A stretch of DNA of 64,000 nucleotides. Origin: Siphonodentalium dalli. Its lineage: Eukaryota > Mollusca > Scaphopoda > Gadilida > Siphonodentaliidae. The position numbers were made by a program, and so were the translations under genes. The stretch is from contig CP136065.1 of the NCBI GenBank assembly GCA_032622095.1, positions 60,135,094 through 60,199,093 of the forward strand, read 5' to 3'. Positions 1 to 10,642 of the stretch are shown piece after piece; within the stretch, counting starts at the first letter, position 1, and each line of letters starts with the position of its first letter. A model generated the notes under the pieces. The model was not told where the DNA came from. It saw only the letters and a program-made list of their open reading frames with translations, and did no database searches.

Positions 1-1133
1 TATATTTCATGAACATCCCTCCAAATGAATAATAGACCATTTCAAATATGTACTTTCATAATTAATGGGAGAATTTATTTCGCAAAGAAAGGGTTAAAAA
101 ATAAAAAGATAGAACAGGAAAAACAACAAAATTGTTGTCTTTATTTCTCCTTAGTAATGCTAGTGTAATGACATTAACAGATATTATTTGCAATATTTGA
201 AGACCAGACAAATTGTAATTAGATAAGTTTTTATAGTTTATATGTTTATTGAAATTTCTGTGGCAGTGAAAATTCTTAAAAAGTATGATCATCAGATGGT
301 TAGACCCCAAAAGAAATTGTTAAACAAAATGTCCTGAAATGTTTGCTGAACAAATATCCAAAATCCGCTTTGTGGAAAATTATCAATTAATCATTAGGTC
401 CAAGATGGCATTTGGTATGGAAAATTAGGTGCACCAATTGAATACTACCAAATTAGTAATAAATTTAAATATACACTAACGATGCATAAACCATATACAT
501 GTATGTAGAACTAGCTGCTTTATTCAGCCCATGGCCGCTTTGTGCGCACATAGTGATTAAACATTTTGTGTTAACCGCGTCTATAGAAAACAACATTCCG
601 GTTGAGTCAATATTTCTCAACTCCTAGCAGCGCGGTGCTGTATTTTACTCGCGTAGTCAATGAAACCATGCTCCATTCAAAACTTGTGCATGCTTCAGCG
701 ACCGATGCTGGTGAATCGAAAACTAATATTAGCAGCCCTCGGCCAATGAGAATACCTGTTTCAGCGACAATTATTCAAATTTGAATTACAATTTACAGTA
801 TAATAAGCATTGCGACATGCATGTATGGTTTATTATCATGGAAAGTATTGAAAATCCAGTAAATGTAACTAGTTTTTATACCACAACGGAATAACTTTAG
901 TTTCTGCCTTACATTCAATAATTAATAATCATGCCGAATGAAACTACCACTCGCTGTGTGGCTAATCTTTACTTTGTGTGTTGCATGCCTGAAATTATAA
1001 TTTTTGGCCCGACTGTTGGAGCTATTCTAAGCAGAAAAACCAGAACTTTATACATGTAAATCATTGGGTTTGTCTTGTGTTGCAGTGACCAATAAATCCT
1101 TCAGATGCATCCGTTTTAGTGCTATGTCGTCAT
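1..1133. other. No gene recognised
   Basis: Short open frames occur (for example a 60-residue one at 602-784) but none resembles a family I know, and none shows exon-like borders that fit the downstream gene. The missing first FIGNL1 exon could lie here or before the window; I could not find its expected WANSE-like end. Confidence 0.4.
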
Positions 1134-1644
1134 TAGGGCTGGACGATATTAACGAAAATAAAAACCATGATTTTTGGAAATTAAAACCGCGGTTAACGAT
1201 ATAATCGCGTTTTTTTAAAACAGATACTAGAAACTGAAAACAATTTCTCACTGTTCGCTAGAATCACATCATTGTCATTAATTTTGACAAGTTGACGTCG
1301 GGAATAACATGCACAACCTCTCAACCAATGACAACCTCATGCTCGATCGATATTCGGAATGAAAAGTGAATTCACTGGTTAAATTCCGCTATTCGGACAA
1401 TTTCGTTTCGGTGACTTGACAAATTCTGGAATATACCGGTAATTAATAAAACCATTATCTCGTCTATGCCAAAACTAAAAGAGTTCTATACTATAGTATC
1501 CTTTTCTAACTCGGTATGTTCAACTATGTTGAGTAAATATATATGTTATTCCCGATGATACTTGCGTCACTTGACAAATGGAAATGTGGTTTACCGTCAA
1601 GACAAATTTGACAATGAGGTTCAGTCTTTTAGCGAAGTCTAAAC

Positions 1645-2544
1645 TAGTGTTGAAACGATTAGTGAATTTCAGAGTCGACTAGTCGAGACCCAAAAGTCGC
1701 GTTGCGTCGACTAGTCGGTACCCGATATCAAAACTTTCAAACATAACATGGTACGGAAAATTCATCGTACATGGCGTACACTGATGACTGATGCAATGAC
1801 GTCTATTGCGTAGCGCATTTCCCTGCATAGACAACAATTTATTTGGGAAATAATACTGTAAACATCTTGATATTTATCCAACACACTGAATGTAATTATA
1901 TAATTAGAAATGTGGTGGATAATGATTAGAAACTCGATCATTTATACAGGTTTTAAATTTAATATCTGCGTTCGAGATTTCGTTTAGTCACGTGATCACC
2001 AATAAACCGGTGCCGAGCGGTGTCACTATAAAATGTTAATGTTCCGACTAAATACGCCCTATAGAATAGGCAATGTTGCAGAATACGATAGCCAGTTCTT
2101 AATGTCAGTATCATTTATATACAGTAGCAACAATGACGTCACCTTAAGCAACCTTCAATTGATCAATTGAAATATACACAGTGTCTAGATCAAAGCGGTC
2201 TCCGACAAACGATAAAGCCTCGTCAATCATTGCCATCATGTCGCAGTGATGTCTTTGACCTCAAACGACGAGTGAGACATTGTGTTGTCAATTTCATTCT
2301 TTCGATTAATAGTCGGGTCACCGTGTGTGTCTATACTAGTAACACTGTCAATTCCGGGTGCCACCAAACGTTATACTTACCGCAACTTACGCGCAGTTAG
2401 CACCGTTTATGTCGGAATCGATCTTGAAAACGTTATACATGGAACTAATACACTATGTTCCGACTAGTCGACGGCAAAATTCAGATGCGACGTTCTGACA
2501 TTTCAGCGTCGTCTACGACTAGTCGATTAATCGTTTCAACCCTA
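1645..2544. mobile_element. Non-autonomous hAT-like element, 900 bp
   Basis: The ends are TAGTGTTGAAACGATTAGT on the left and TTAATCGTTTCAACCCTA on the right, so the inverted terminus is TAG.GTTGAAACGATTA. A perfect 8-bp duplication, gtctaaac, flanks it at 1637-1644 and 2545-2552. Inside each end lie further GACTAGTCGA-type palindromes (around 1676-1718 and 2462-2525). No coding sequence is recognisable. The element sits inside the larger element at 1134-5645. Confidence 0.8.
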
Positions 2545-3055
2545 GTCTAAACACACGTAGTACATAACTTTGGGAATTCGGCCAAGCAAGGACACCATGT
2601 ATTTTTGGGCAGGTTTGAAGCCCTAATTCTATACATTTGGTTTTAACCAATCGCAGTGAGTGGTTTCTTCTAGACGAGAAGAGGGCGGTATCTTCGCCCA
2701 TTTATTATTTTGATTGACGGTGCATGTGCATCATTGTACTGAAGGAAGAGGCGTGGCATAACTGACATTCATATCGATCTATCACCTGATCAATTGTCGA
2801 TTCATTTTGGTGAATTCTCTTGTTATAAATATTACGCAGGGAAGTCGGAGGGTTTGTGTAATATTGTAAGCGAAAGGGGGACGTATTCTAGGTTTTCATA
2901 TTCCCCTAATTTCGTTAGTCGTTCTAAACGTTGTTTACTATGATGATTGAATATTGAAGAAAAAAAAGGACACAAGATTTAGTTGGAATTTAAAACTTAA
3001 TTAACTCGATTTAGGCTTGAGTTCTATGGGAGGCCAAATTCACATTTATTAATAA

Positions 3056-3175
3056 TTGCGCTGAAGCGCAATCCAATTGCGTTGAAGCGCAATCCAATTG
3101 TGCTGAAGCGCAATCCAGGTTGATTCATATCAATTGCGCTGAAGCGCAACTGAATTGTGCTGAAGCGCAATTATT
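3056..3175. repeat. Array of 16-bp palindromes, left arm
   Basis: About five copies of a unit close to AATTGCGCTGAAGCGCAAT occur here, spaced about 20 bp apart. Each can fold on itself (TTGCGCT/AGCGCAA). Variants with GTT or GTG in place of GCG are present. The array lies immediately inside the left end of the element at 3024-5480. Confidence 0.8.
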
Positions 3176-3825
3176 GTTACAAGCTTACACCCCTGAATAG
3201 ATAGTAGAGATGGGCGGTTTTGATTTTTTACGTTCGGTTTCGTATCGGTTTTTCTTGGAGAAAAAACCTCGGTTTCGGTTCGGTTTTCGGTTTTTTTACT
3301 AGATAGTGAAATTAGACTGAAATACATACAATTTGAGTTTATACTTTCAAAGTAACCGTAATTAGAGTCAATAATGTCCCAATAACGTTGAATATTTGAG
3401 GAAGGAAATGCGATCACAGGTAAACAACGGGACAAAATGCCGACGCAAACTGAATCCAACGCGATAAGATGATACAATTCGGTATTTAAAAAAATAAACA
3501 CCCCCATCTTCACTATTTATCCCTTTCTGACATGTTTAAAACATATTTATCATATTATATGCATTAGTATCTGAGAATTCAACCGCAAACAGCAGCAAAA
3601 TCACAACCAGTGGGCGTCCTTGATCATACTGTAACAATTCTTGACACGTGCATGATTGACCCACATTCAATGACTGCGGTGTGATCGCTTTGATGTTGCG
3701 ACATAGTTTACAAGCTGCACATGGCTGCAAACTTCTACCAGATTACGTCACATCGGAATGTCCAGACGATCAAAGTGTTCATACCATTTACTTGGTTTAG
3801 TTTTCGAGTTAGTAGACGCTTCCAT

Positions 3826-4776
3826 TTTTATACGCCCTTTTGAAAAAAAGGCCGTATTATAGTATTGGTCTGTCCGTCCGGGCGTCCGGGCGTCCGTCCG
3901 TCCGTCCGTTAACCTGTTGTCCGGATGATAACTTTAGTTAGAGTGAACCAAAATTAGTAAAATTTGGTATGTGGGTTTATTAGCCGAAAAGTAAGTTCAA
4001 GTTCGAATTTGGGTTCCGCCCGCCAATTTTCACCGGAGTTATGCCCCTTATTTAACGTTTTTTGACTTAGAAAATCCTTGAAATTTGTTGTCCGGATGAT
4101 AACTTTAGTATAGTTTATCGGAATGAATCCAAATTTGGTATATTACTTTCTCCCACCAAAACACAGGTCAAGTTCGAACTTGGGTTCTGCCCCTTTTTCG
4201 ACTCAGAAAATTCAGTTTTTCTTATGTTTTTTGGTTTCCGGATGATAACTCGATTTTGGAATGTTTATACGCAAAACCCGTATTTTTGTGGATTACATAT
4301 ATCGAAATACAGCTCAAGTCCGAATTTCGTTTTAATCCGATAATTTTTGCGAGAGTTATGGCCCCTTTTTTTACGTAATTTGACTTAGAAAATTCATGAA
4401 ATTTGTTGTCCGGATGATAACTTTAGTTAGAGTGAACCGATTTCAATCAAATTTGGTATGTGGGTTTATTAGGAGAAAAGACAGCTCACGTTCGAATTTG
4501 GGTTCCGTCCGCCAATTTTCACCGGAGTTATGCCCCTTATTTGACGTAATTTGACTTAGAAAATCCCTGAAATTTGTTGTCCGCATGATAACTTTACTAG
4601 AGCTTATCGGATTCAATGATAATTTGGTATATTACTTTCTCCCACCAAAACGCAGGTCAAGTTCAAATTTGAGTTCCGTCCGCCAATTTTTACCAGAGTT
4701 ATGTCCCTTTTTTACCAGTTTCCGCCGACCCAAGAGAGGGCGTATATTGCACGCCCAGCGTAGCTCTTGTTTTGGT
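3826..4776 (+). mobile_element. Pearl/Helentron-like non-autonomous element
   Basis: It begins with TTTTTATACGCCCTTTTG and a (TCCG)n-rich tract (3871-3908). About five tandem monomers follow, each with a GTTGTCCG-ATGATAACTTTAG-like segment and most with GGAGTTATGCCCC and GACTTAGAAAAT segments. It ends with a hairpin (GGGCGT/ACGCCC) followed by CTCTTGTTTTG. This architecture matches what is known for bivalve pearl-type elements. The assignment is by architecture, not by a database match. Confidence 0.6.
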
Positions 4777-4837
4777 TGGCGATTATCGCCTTATTTGGAC
4801 TTGTGTTCGGCATTCATATAGTTAGCCAGACTCTGGC

Positions 4838-5071
4838 TTAAGCAACGTTTTTATGACATATTAAGCAGTGACATTTCTTGGAGTCGTCTCCAGTTAGACG
4901 CATAAAATACCTCCAAACAGGGCTTTTTGTTGAACCATGTTCGTTATTTTGTTCGGCCATGTTTGAAAAAGAACAAAAACAGTCACCTATGATATTATAA
5001 CAACACATATCTGAGACGAAATGGACACATTCCGATATATTATTGATCAGATAATTTGATAACAATATCAA
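4838..5071 (-). pseudogene. BED zinc-finger fragment of hAT-like transposase
   Basis: A 77-residue minus-strand frame ends with the pattern SPVWRYFMRL....KKCHCLICHKNV, which has the W-x-YF and C-x2-C signature of a BED finger. The frame stops before the distal H...H pair of the finger, so the domain is cut short. BED fingers are DNA-binding modules at the N terminus of hAT transposases and their domesticated ZBED relatives. It lies at the expected place, near the right end of the hAT-like element at 3205-5231. The residues before SPVW may be untranslated. It is not a functional gene as it stands. Confidence 0.65.
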
Positions 5072-5283
5072 CTAATAAGTACCTGGGGAAGTATAATAAG
5101 TCGATTTAAGTGAAAAATAAACATATAAAAAAAACCGTAATGTCGGTTTGAGCAGAATCGCGTCGGTCGGTTTTCGGTTTATTGTTAAAAACCGAAACCG
5201 AGTTGTTTTCTCGGTTAACCACCCATCACTGATAGATAGGTTATTCCATTAATTAACTGGGGGTTCCCATATATGGGAAAATA

Positions 5284-5455
5284 ATTGCGCTTTAGCGCAA
5301 TTAATTTTCTATTGGATTTATTCATTAAATAACTGGGGGGTTTAGCCATATATATAAAATTAATTGCACTGAAGCGCAATTAATTTTCAATTGCGCTGAA
5401 GCGCAATTGAATTGCACTGAAGCACAATTGAATTGCACTGAAGCACAATTATTAA
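5284..5455. repeat. Array of 16-bp palindromes, right arm
   Basis: This is the counterpart of the array at 3056-3175, with copies such as TTGCGCTTTAGCGCAA and TTGCGCTGAAGCGCAA and weaker variants (TTGCACTGAAGCACAA). It lies just inside the right end of the element at 3024-5480. Confidence 0.75.
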
Positions 5456-5741
5456 TAAATGTGAATTTGGCCTCCCATAGAGTTCTAGTAAACTATTTGT
5501 TTGTATACGCTTATGATTGGCTGGCACCCACTGATTACCGAGTAATGCCGACGATATGACGATTATTTTAGTTTAGACGATATTACTGACGATATTGAAA
5601 TTTTAACCGGGTATTGTCGATTAATCGGGAAACCGCCCAGCACTAGTTGTCATGTACCTTTAATGCTATTTAAAAACAACACACTTTTATATTAGCCATA
5701 CATATTTTCATTCCCAGGTGGTTATCAAATCTGTTGCTTTC

Positions 5742-5947
5742 ATCATGGCATGGCTTGCAGCCATTTTGGCAGCCATTTTGGCAGCCATTTCTTGGCCACG
5801 ATTGTATGATTTTCTGTCCGTGTCACTCTATTTGCCCCTGTACTCTAATGTCACACAAACTGGTATAACTGCTTAATTCCTGCTAGTATGCCACAATATA
5901 TCATATAATGACTTATTTCGAGAACTGATGTAATATACACAACAATG
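5742..5947 (+). repeat. Left arm of a 1.4-kb inverted repeat
   Basis: This 206-bp arm matches the reverse complement of 6954-7147 with only two base differences that I can see plus one extra 12-bp GGCAGCCATTTT unit. The arms enclose about 1 kb containing the FIGNL1 exon at 6420-6505. No insertion duplication is visible around the arm. Confidence 0.9.
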
Positions 5948-6419
5948 TTGAACGCCATCTTGGATAACAAAGTTTCACCAAAGTGGTTTTAGATATGTTA
6001 TATTGAAGACTTTCCTGTGTCATTTGACACCAAAATAGCATTCTTACCAATTTCATCCAGGCTAACCCATCTTTTCGCGCACCACAACCATACTATTTAG
6101 GAAAGTAAGGTTGAGTTCTATTTCCATACATTGATCAATAGATAAGCTGGTGTTTCAAATGCTCATTATAAACCAATGCTTATACATGTATGTTCATTCA
6201 ATACTATATTTGGCATGCATAAGATTATTCAAACTTCATTCATACATTCAGTATCATAATAATTATCTTTCCTTCTTTAAAAAAAAAACAGAAAAAGAAT
6301 CTCTCTATATTAATTTGATAAAATTATTCATGTTATATTTTAAGCAAATTGAAGGCATATTTGATATTATTTTTATAATTTTCTACATATTTTGTGTTGT
6401 ATATCTCTACTAACTCTAG

Positions 6420-6505
6420 GCTGTCGACAGAAAGCAGCATACATTTGCAGAGAAAGTACCTGGATCTATACTCTAATATTGTTGACAACTTTGATGAGAA
6501 AATTG
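6420..6505 (+). CDS. FIGNL1: FIGNL1 N-terminal exon (first one found)
   Basis: The acceptor is CTAACTCTAG|G and the donor ATTG|GTGAGT. The exon gives 28 residues starting LSTESSIHLQ and ending NFDEKI. It entered with two bases carried over from an unseen upstream exon and leaves in phase 1. The centre, RKYLDLYSNIVD, corresponds to the KKYAEKYSAIID region of vertebrate FIGNL1. FIGNL1 is a hexameric nuclear AAA+ ATPase that acts in homologous recombination and meiosis. The N-terminal region has no catalytic motif. The exon lies in the loop of the inverted repeat 5742-7147. The assignment rests mainly on the fit with the next exon. Confidence 0.8.
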
Positions 6506-6775
6506 GTGAGTGTACTGTTTTTACCAATAGTACAGTTTAGTTTATTAGGCTTTAGAACTCACTATATAAATAAATTTTAAAAGGACTGGATGTTTTACAC
6601 ATCTTCCAATAGATGAATTTTTCAGGGTTTTTTGTCATTCTTTGATTCATGTTGGTCGCAATTTTGATTTACACACAAGAAAGAATGAGGCAAATTTATT
6701 TTAACTGTCCTATAGCTATGCATGGATTAAACATACTCATCAGGGGTTTGATCCAGTTGCACTTGTTACCAGGTA

Positions 6776-6920
6776 CAGTAATGCCCTATATAATCGACTC
6801 CTTAACCACAGCAGAATTATGGGTAAGTTTTCAGGATTTAGTCGGAAATATGGCTTGTTGCCATTCATCGGAAAGCTCTCAATGAGAGCTTTCCGATGAA
6901 TGGCAACAAGCCATATTATG
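6776..6920. mobile_element. Palindromic MITE, right half truncated
   Basis: It starts CAGTAATGCCCTATATAATC and reaches a centre at AAAGCTCTCAATGAGAGCTTT, after which the same sequence runs in reverse up to CAAGCCATAT. The stem around the centre is long and nearly perfect. Related copies are at 16322-16515 and 44957-45070. It is intronic. Confidence 0.8.
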
Positions 6921-6953
6921 CCATGCCCTAGCGATGCTCTTTAATAAAGTAGC

Positions 6954-7147
6954 CATTGTTGTGTATATTACATCAGTTCTCGAAATAAGTCATTATATGA
7001 TATATTGTGGCATACTAGCAGGAATTAAGCAGTTATACCAGTTTGTGTGATATTAGAGTACAGGGGCAAATAGAGTGACACGGATAGAAAATCATACAAT
7101 CGTGGCCAAGAAATGGCTGCCAAAATGGCTGCAAGCCATGCCATGAT
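6954..7147 (-). repeat. Right arm of the 1.4-kb inverted repeat
   Basis: This 194-bp sequence is the inverted counterpart of 5742-5947. The near identity implies a recent origin or gene conversion between arms. No transposase or terminal inverted repeat within the arm itself was seen. Confidence 0.9.
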
Positions 7148-7662
7148 CAGGTGCACATGTGGCAACCACAATTTTGTCCTCCTTTCTCACTCCACAGCTC
7201 ACATGATGTCAGTCACATGATGTCTGTCACATGATCACACAGTTAAAGTTGCATACAATGTTCATAACACTTTTGTTGACAATTTTAATTGGCGATTTGT
7301 TGAGTGATATTCTGGTAACTTTGGAAATGAGTTCCTAATTGCCCTTGGGTGAAAAAAAACTTGCATTGACGGGGTGGGTGTCCAAGATCTGACAGGAAAA
7401 AACTTGCGTTCCCAGGGTGGTGGGTCCTTAAAAATTAAAAAAACGAAAATTTCAACCCTGTATGCATGGAATTTTCTTGACTCACCCCTCCCCTGATCTT
7501 GTGGGAATTTTACTTCAGCAACGTTATCTGTTAACAAAACTTTGCAGTGAAATATATTTCAGAAAACTAAGTTCAAGCAAAGTTCTAATAAGTTCTAACA
7601 TCAAATGCTGAATGATCAAACCAAGACCTTGCAGCATTGAATTACTATTTTCTTATTTTCAG

Positions 7663-7716
7663 GGTTAAACAACTATGCTGAAGGTGCACTTGCTTTATGT
7701 TCTCGTCACAAAAATG
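7663..7716 (+). CDS. FIGNL1: FIGNL1 exon, GLNNYAE segment
   Basis: The 54-nt exon runs from TATTTTCAG|GG to AAATG|GTAAGT and enters and leaves in phase 1. Joined to the previous exon it reads IGLNNYAEGALALCSRHKN, matching the conserved GLNNYAENIL segment of vertebrate FIGNL1. The match of sequence, phase and order makes this a firm exon despite its size. Confidence 0.92.
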
Positions 7717-8486
7717 GTAAGTGTGTTGGTGTTGGACTATGTTAGGCTATAACTTTGCAAGAATGTTTTTCTATGCAACAATTGGCTGTCTTCATTGATG
7801 AATGATATGCACATTTAGAATTAATTATATCTTATAAACTGGCATAAATTAATTTAAAAGTTATTTTATCTAGTTAAACAAACACTCTAATTTCTTGTAA
7901 AGGACTAAATATTTGAAACTACGTGGTGAATAGATCATGCCAAATTATGGTTTCTAGTTGCAAACCATTTTCATTCATTAGAATTAAAATAAAAGAAGAA
8001 TATATTTCTGAGAAATTATTTTGTCTAGCCATTAAAAACAACTACTTGTCAAGACTCAGTTTTATATCTGTTTCCACTCGGACCAATGACATTCACAAAC
8101 TGTTAGTAACTGACTCACTTTACTTGATATTGAGTGTTATTAATGTTATAGGCTTTAAAAATAAATACCGATATTATCAACCAATATTTCAGCCTGCCTC
8201 ATATTTAGCTCAACTTGACGAAGTCAAGCATGAGCTATTGCCATGGGTTGGTGTCCATCGTCTGTCCATCAACAATTTCCTTTGGCTCACCCTACAGGTC
8301 ACATCTCTCATCCGATCATCACCAAACTTCATATTGATCTTCGGAGTGACCTTTTTCATAAATTTCACAGTTCAAATTTGACAACTTAACCCCACAATGT
8401 TTTTTGGACAATCTTGTTTTGTCCATAGAAGAGGTGTCCAATTCAATTGATGGACTTAACTATGAGAAAAACTTGTCCAATAAAGG

Positions 8487-8828
8487 TGAGGTCAAACTGT
8501 TGTGGGGTCATGTACTGTATGTCAAATTATTCTCGGGCTTTTTATGGTCAAATAATTCTGGTGTTAGTTATGGTTAAATCATTCTGGGGTCATTTATGGT
8601 CAAATCATTGTGGGATCATATATGGGCAAATCTCTGTGTGGTAATTTATGGTATAAATTTTGTGGGATATAGTTTATGGTCAAATCATTGTGGGATAATT
8701 TATGGTCAAATCATTCTGGGATTATTTATGGTAAAATTATTCTGGGTTATTTATGGTAAAAACATTCTGGGTTATTTATATTAGATCATTGTAGGGTCAT
8801 TTATGGTCAAATCATTGTGGGGTCATGC
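8487..8828 (+). repeat. Degenerate 26-bp tandem repeat
   Basis: About a dozen diverged units close to GGTCAAATCATTGTGGG(A/G)TCATTTAT follow one another. Drift is strong, with unit length varying by one to three bases. It gives rise to chance open frames on the + strand. It is intronic. Confidence 0.85.
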
Positions 8829-9318
8829 ATTTTTAACAAATTGGTCGTTATTATTCTTCATAACTGGTTGAATCACGATGTAATTTTCCAACTCGTTCAT
8901 CCCTTTTTAAAGTTGAATATTTTGGTGCATTTATTACAAATAACTTTTTAATACCAAAAATAAGTCCCATCAAGATCTGTAAATAATCATGTTTATGGTT
9001 CAATTCTGTAAGAAAAGTTGAAAACTCCAGTGCTACACTAGCACTTAAACCACGGATCGGGGTTAGATGAATTCAAGATGGCTGCGACTTAGTGATATCG
9101 CTTATATGAGTGAAAGGATACACTGAGTTTTTATTCATTGATTTCCTCAGATTGACAACCTTCTTGGATTTAAAAAACAAATTTGGTTTCCATTCATACA
9201 AATATTTAGTATTGCCCACTCTCTAAACCGAGTGTCGGGGGCATTGCACTTGTTTTTATGGCCTAATATCTACCTAGCTAATTTATACATGCATGATATA
9301 TGGAACTCTATATTTCAG

Positions 9319-9401
9319 AAAGTCAGAAGTGGAAGTCATCTCTCAGTGTTAATTCTATTCTGGGAATGAACTGCATGAAAACTTCAATGAAGGATTATCA
9401 G
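9319..9401 (+). CDS. FIGNL1: FIGNL1 exon, KWKSSLSVN segment
   Basis: The acceptor is TATATTTCAG|AA and the donor TATCAG|GTATGA. With one carried base it reads ESQKWKSSLSVNSILGMN and on to KDYQ, leaving in phase 0. This matches the SDKWQSGLSINNVFKM block of vertebrate FIGNL1, which lies before the long disordered linker. The following intron is 6.6 kb and full of insertions. Confidence 0.93.
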
Positions 9402-9422
9402 GTATGAAAAAAGTTAGATCAT

Positions 9423-9566
9423 CAAGCCTTGAAATAGTGTGCCTGTCATTTGTAGAATGAGGTCCCCAGAGGGTGAATTTAGTGATGCTACCCTGCATAG
9501 CGGGCTAGCATCACCAAATTCACCCTCTGGGGACCTCATTCTGCTTACACCCTATTTCAAGGCTTG
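9423..9566. mobile_element. Short palindromic copy of the CAAGCCTGA MITE family
   Basis: The ends are CAAGCCTTGAAATAG and CTATTTCAAGGCTTG. The interior is a near-perfect inverted repeat with the core GAGGTCCCCAGAGGGTGAAT. It lies 21 bp after an exon donor. No clear insertion duplication remains. Longer relatives at 25053-25579 and 29975-30373 have 8-bp duplications of hAT type. Confidence 0.85.
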
Positions 9567-9605
9567 AATCTGTACTATGACTACACCTGTTGAGAGCTGG
9601 GAACT

Positions 9606-9958
9606 TTTTATATGCCCTATTTAAAAACATGTTTTTGGTCTGTCTTCCATTCATTTTTAGTTTCCGGATGATAACTTTAGTTCCAATGAATTAAACGGAC
9701 TGAAATTTGGTAAGTAAGTTCACTACCACATAATTCAGGTCAAATTTGATTAATGAGTTTGGCCATCAATTTTTATCAGAGTTACCGCTCTTTGTTGACA
9801 TTTGGGCTCAAGTTTGAATATGGTTTGGATTATTTGATCTGAACCAATGATGGTATGTGTGTTTCTCCCATCCAAAAATACAGGCCAAGTTCAAATATGG
9901 GTTTCTTCTGGCCAATTATTTTTACATGAGTTATTGCCATTTTCAACTTAATTCACCT
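9606..9958 (+). repeat. Pearl-like element fragment
   Basis: It contains TTTTTATATGCCC, GGTCTGTC and TTTCCGGATGATAACTTTAG, followed by two diverged monomers with AATTTGG and GAGTTA..GC segments. It is the same subfamily as 3826-4776 but lacks a clean 3' hairpin. A separate 3'-end fragment of a related type occurs at 9228-9258, with a hairpin CCGAgtgTCGG followed by GCACTTGTTTTT. Confidence 0.6.
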
Positions 9959-9965
9959 GATTTAA

Positions 9966-10192
9966 CGCTTCCATGACGGGAGCTTCCTGACATTTTGCGA
10001 AAACACTGTGCCAATGCATTTTCTTCTATATGAGAGCCTCGCATATGTATGAGAATACATTGGCCTAACAATATTTACATTGACCTTGTTAGCCAGTGCA
10101 TTTTCTCCCTATGGGAGTCTCGCATATATAAGAGAATGCACAGGCACATGATATTTTATGCTGCACCTGTGCAGCTCCCATCATGGCAGGGG
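9966..10192. mobile_element. TTAA-flanked MITE, copy 1
   Basis: It is flanked by TTAA (9962-9965 and 10193-10196) and its ends are CGCTTCCATGACGGGAGC and GCTCCCATCATGGCAGGGG. The interior has alternating GCATATATAAGAGAATGCA-type inverted motifs. TTAA duplications with CCCTT-type ends are typical of piggyBac-like MITEs. Other copies: 38270-38500, 54472-54679 and 55981-56170. Confidence 0.75.
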
Positions 10193-10642
10193 TTAATAAC
10201 AATTTACATATAAACTAACAGGCATATATACCATGACCATCGCGTAAACAGCATGTTATCATAAAGACCTACCATATTTTACCTAAGCAAGAGCCTGATT
10301 GTGTTACAGAAGACAGCACAATGCTACTGGCTAATCACACACAAATGGCATAAACGCTCTTTATTAGTTCCATATCAGGAATTCACCAACAAAGAACGCT
10401 CTTTATGTTTACCATCATAATATAAACACACACCAGAAAAGTAACTTTTTATGCTTTTGTTTACATAACAATGGTCAAACATATGACAATAACATACTGT
10501 TTATGCGATATTTCTTATTTGTATATGGACAAAGTCTGTCTACATTTTAATGTTCTTTCTGTTTGTGGCGGTTTTTGACGGGTGGAAATATTTTCACAGG
10601 ATACCCACCGCCAAGGCCAACCGTACCTTTAAGTATGCACAT

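Larger units (their letters stand above)
3205..5231 (-). mobile_element. hAT-like element with BED-finger remnant
   Basis: The left end is TAGAGATGGGCGGTTTTGA and the right end is AACCACCCATCACTG. A perfect 8-bp duplication, atagatag, flanks it at 3197-3204 and 5232-5239. The subterminal sequence is rich in TCGGTTT/AAACCGA repeats in inverted orientation. The minus strand encodes a BED-type zinc finger start near the right end (4838-5071), as in many hAT transposases. The remaining transposase is not recognisable, and about 950 bp of the interior is a later pearl-like repeat (3826-4776). Confidence 0.8.
3024..5480. mobile_element. Element with long inverted ends and palindrome arrays
   Basis: The two ends share about 35 identical bases in inverted orientation, starting CTATGGGAGGCCAAATTCAC. 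A 4-bp AGTT flanks both ends (3020-3023 and 5481-5484), so the insertion duplication may be 4 bp. Just inside each end is an array of short palindromes of the form TTGCGCTGAAGCGCAA. The middle is almost entirely the hAT-like element at 3205-5231, so the original element was a short non-autonomous one of roughly 430 bp. The superfamily is not identified. Confidence 0.65.
1134..5645. mobile_element. hAT-like element, outermost of a nest
   Basis: The left end starts TAGGGCTGGACGATATT. The right end, read in reverse complement, starts TAGTGCTGGGCGGTTT. The flanking 8-mers are gtcgtcat (1126-1133) and gttgtcat (5646-5653), a target-site duplication with one mismatch. Imperfect TAG-starting inverted ends with 8-bp duplications are the hAT superfamily pattern. 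No transposase of its own is recognisable; much of the interior is made of later insertions (1645-2544, 3024-5480). That these two ends form one element is inferred from the flanks alone. Confidence 0.55.

Noticed and set aside
602-784. 60-residue frame as a possible first FIGNL1 exon
   Set aside because: It lacks the conserved N-terminal residues and a donor leaving two carried bases, so no link to the gene can be shown.
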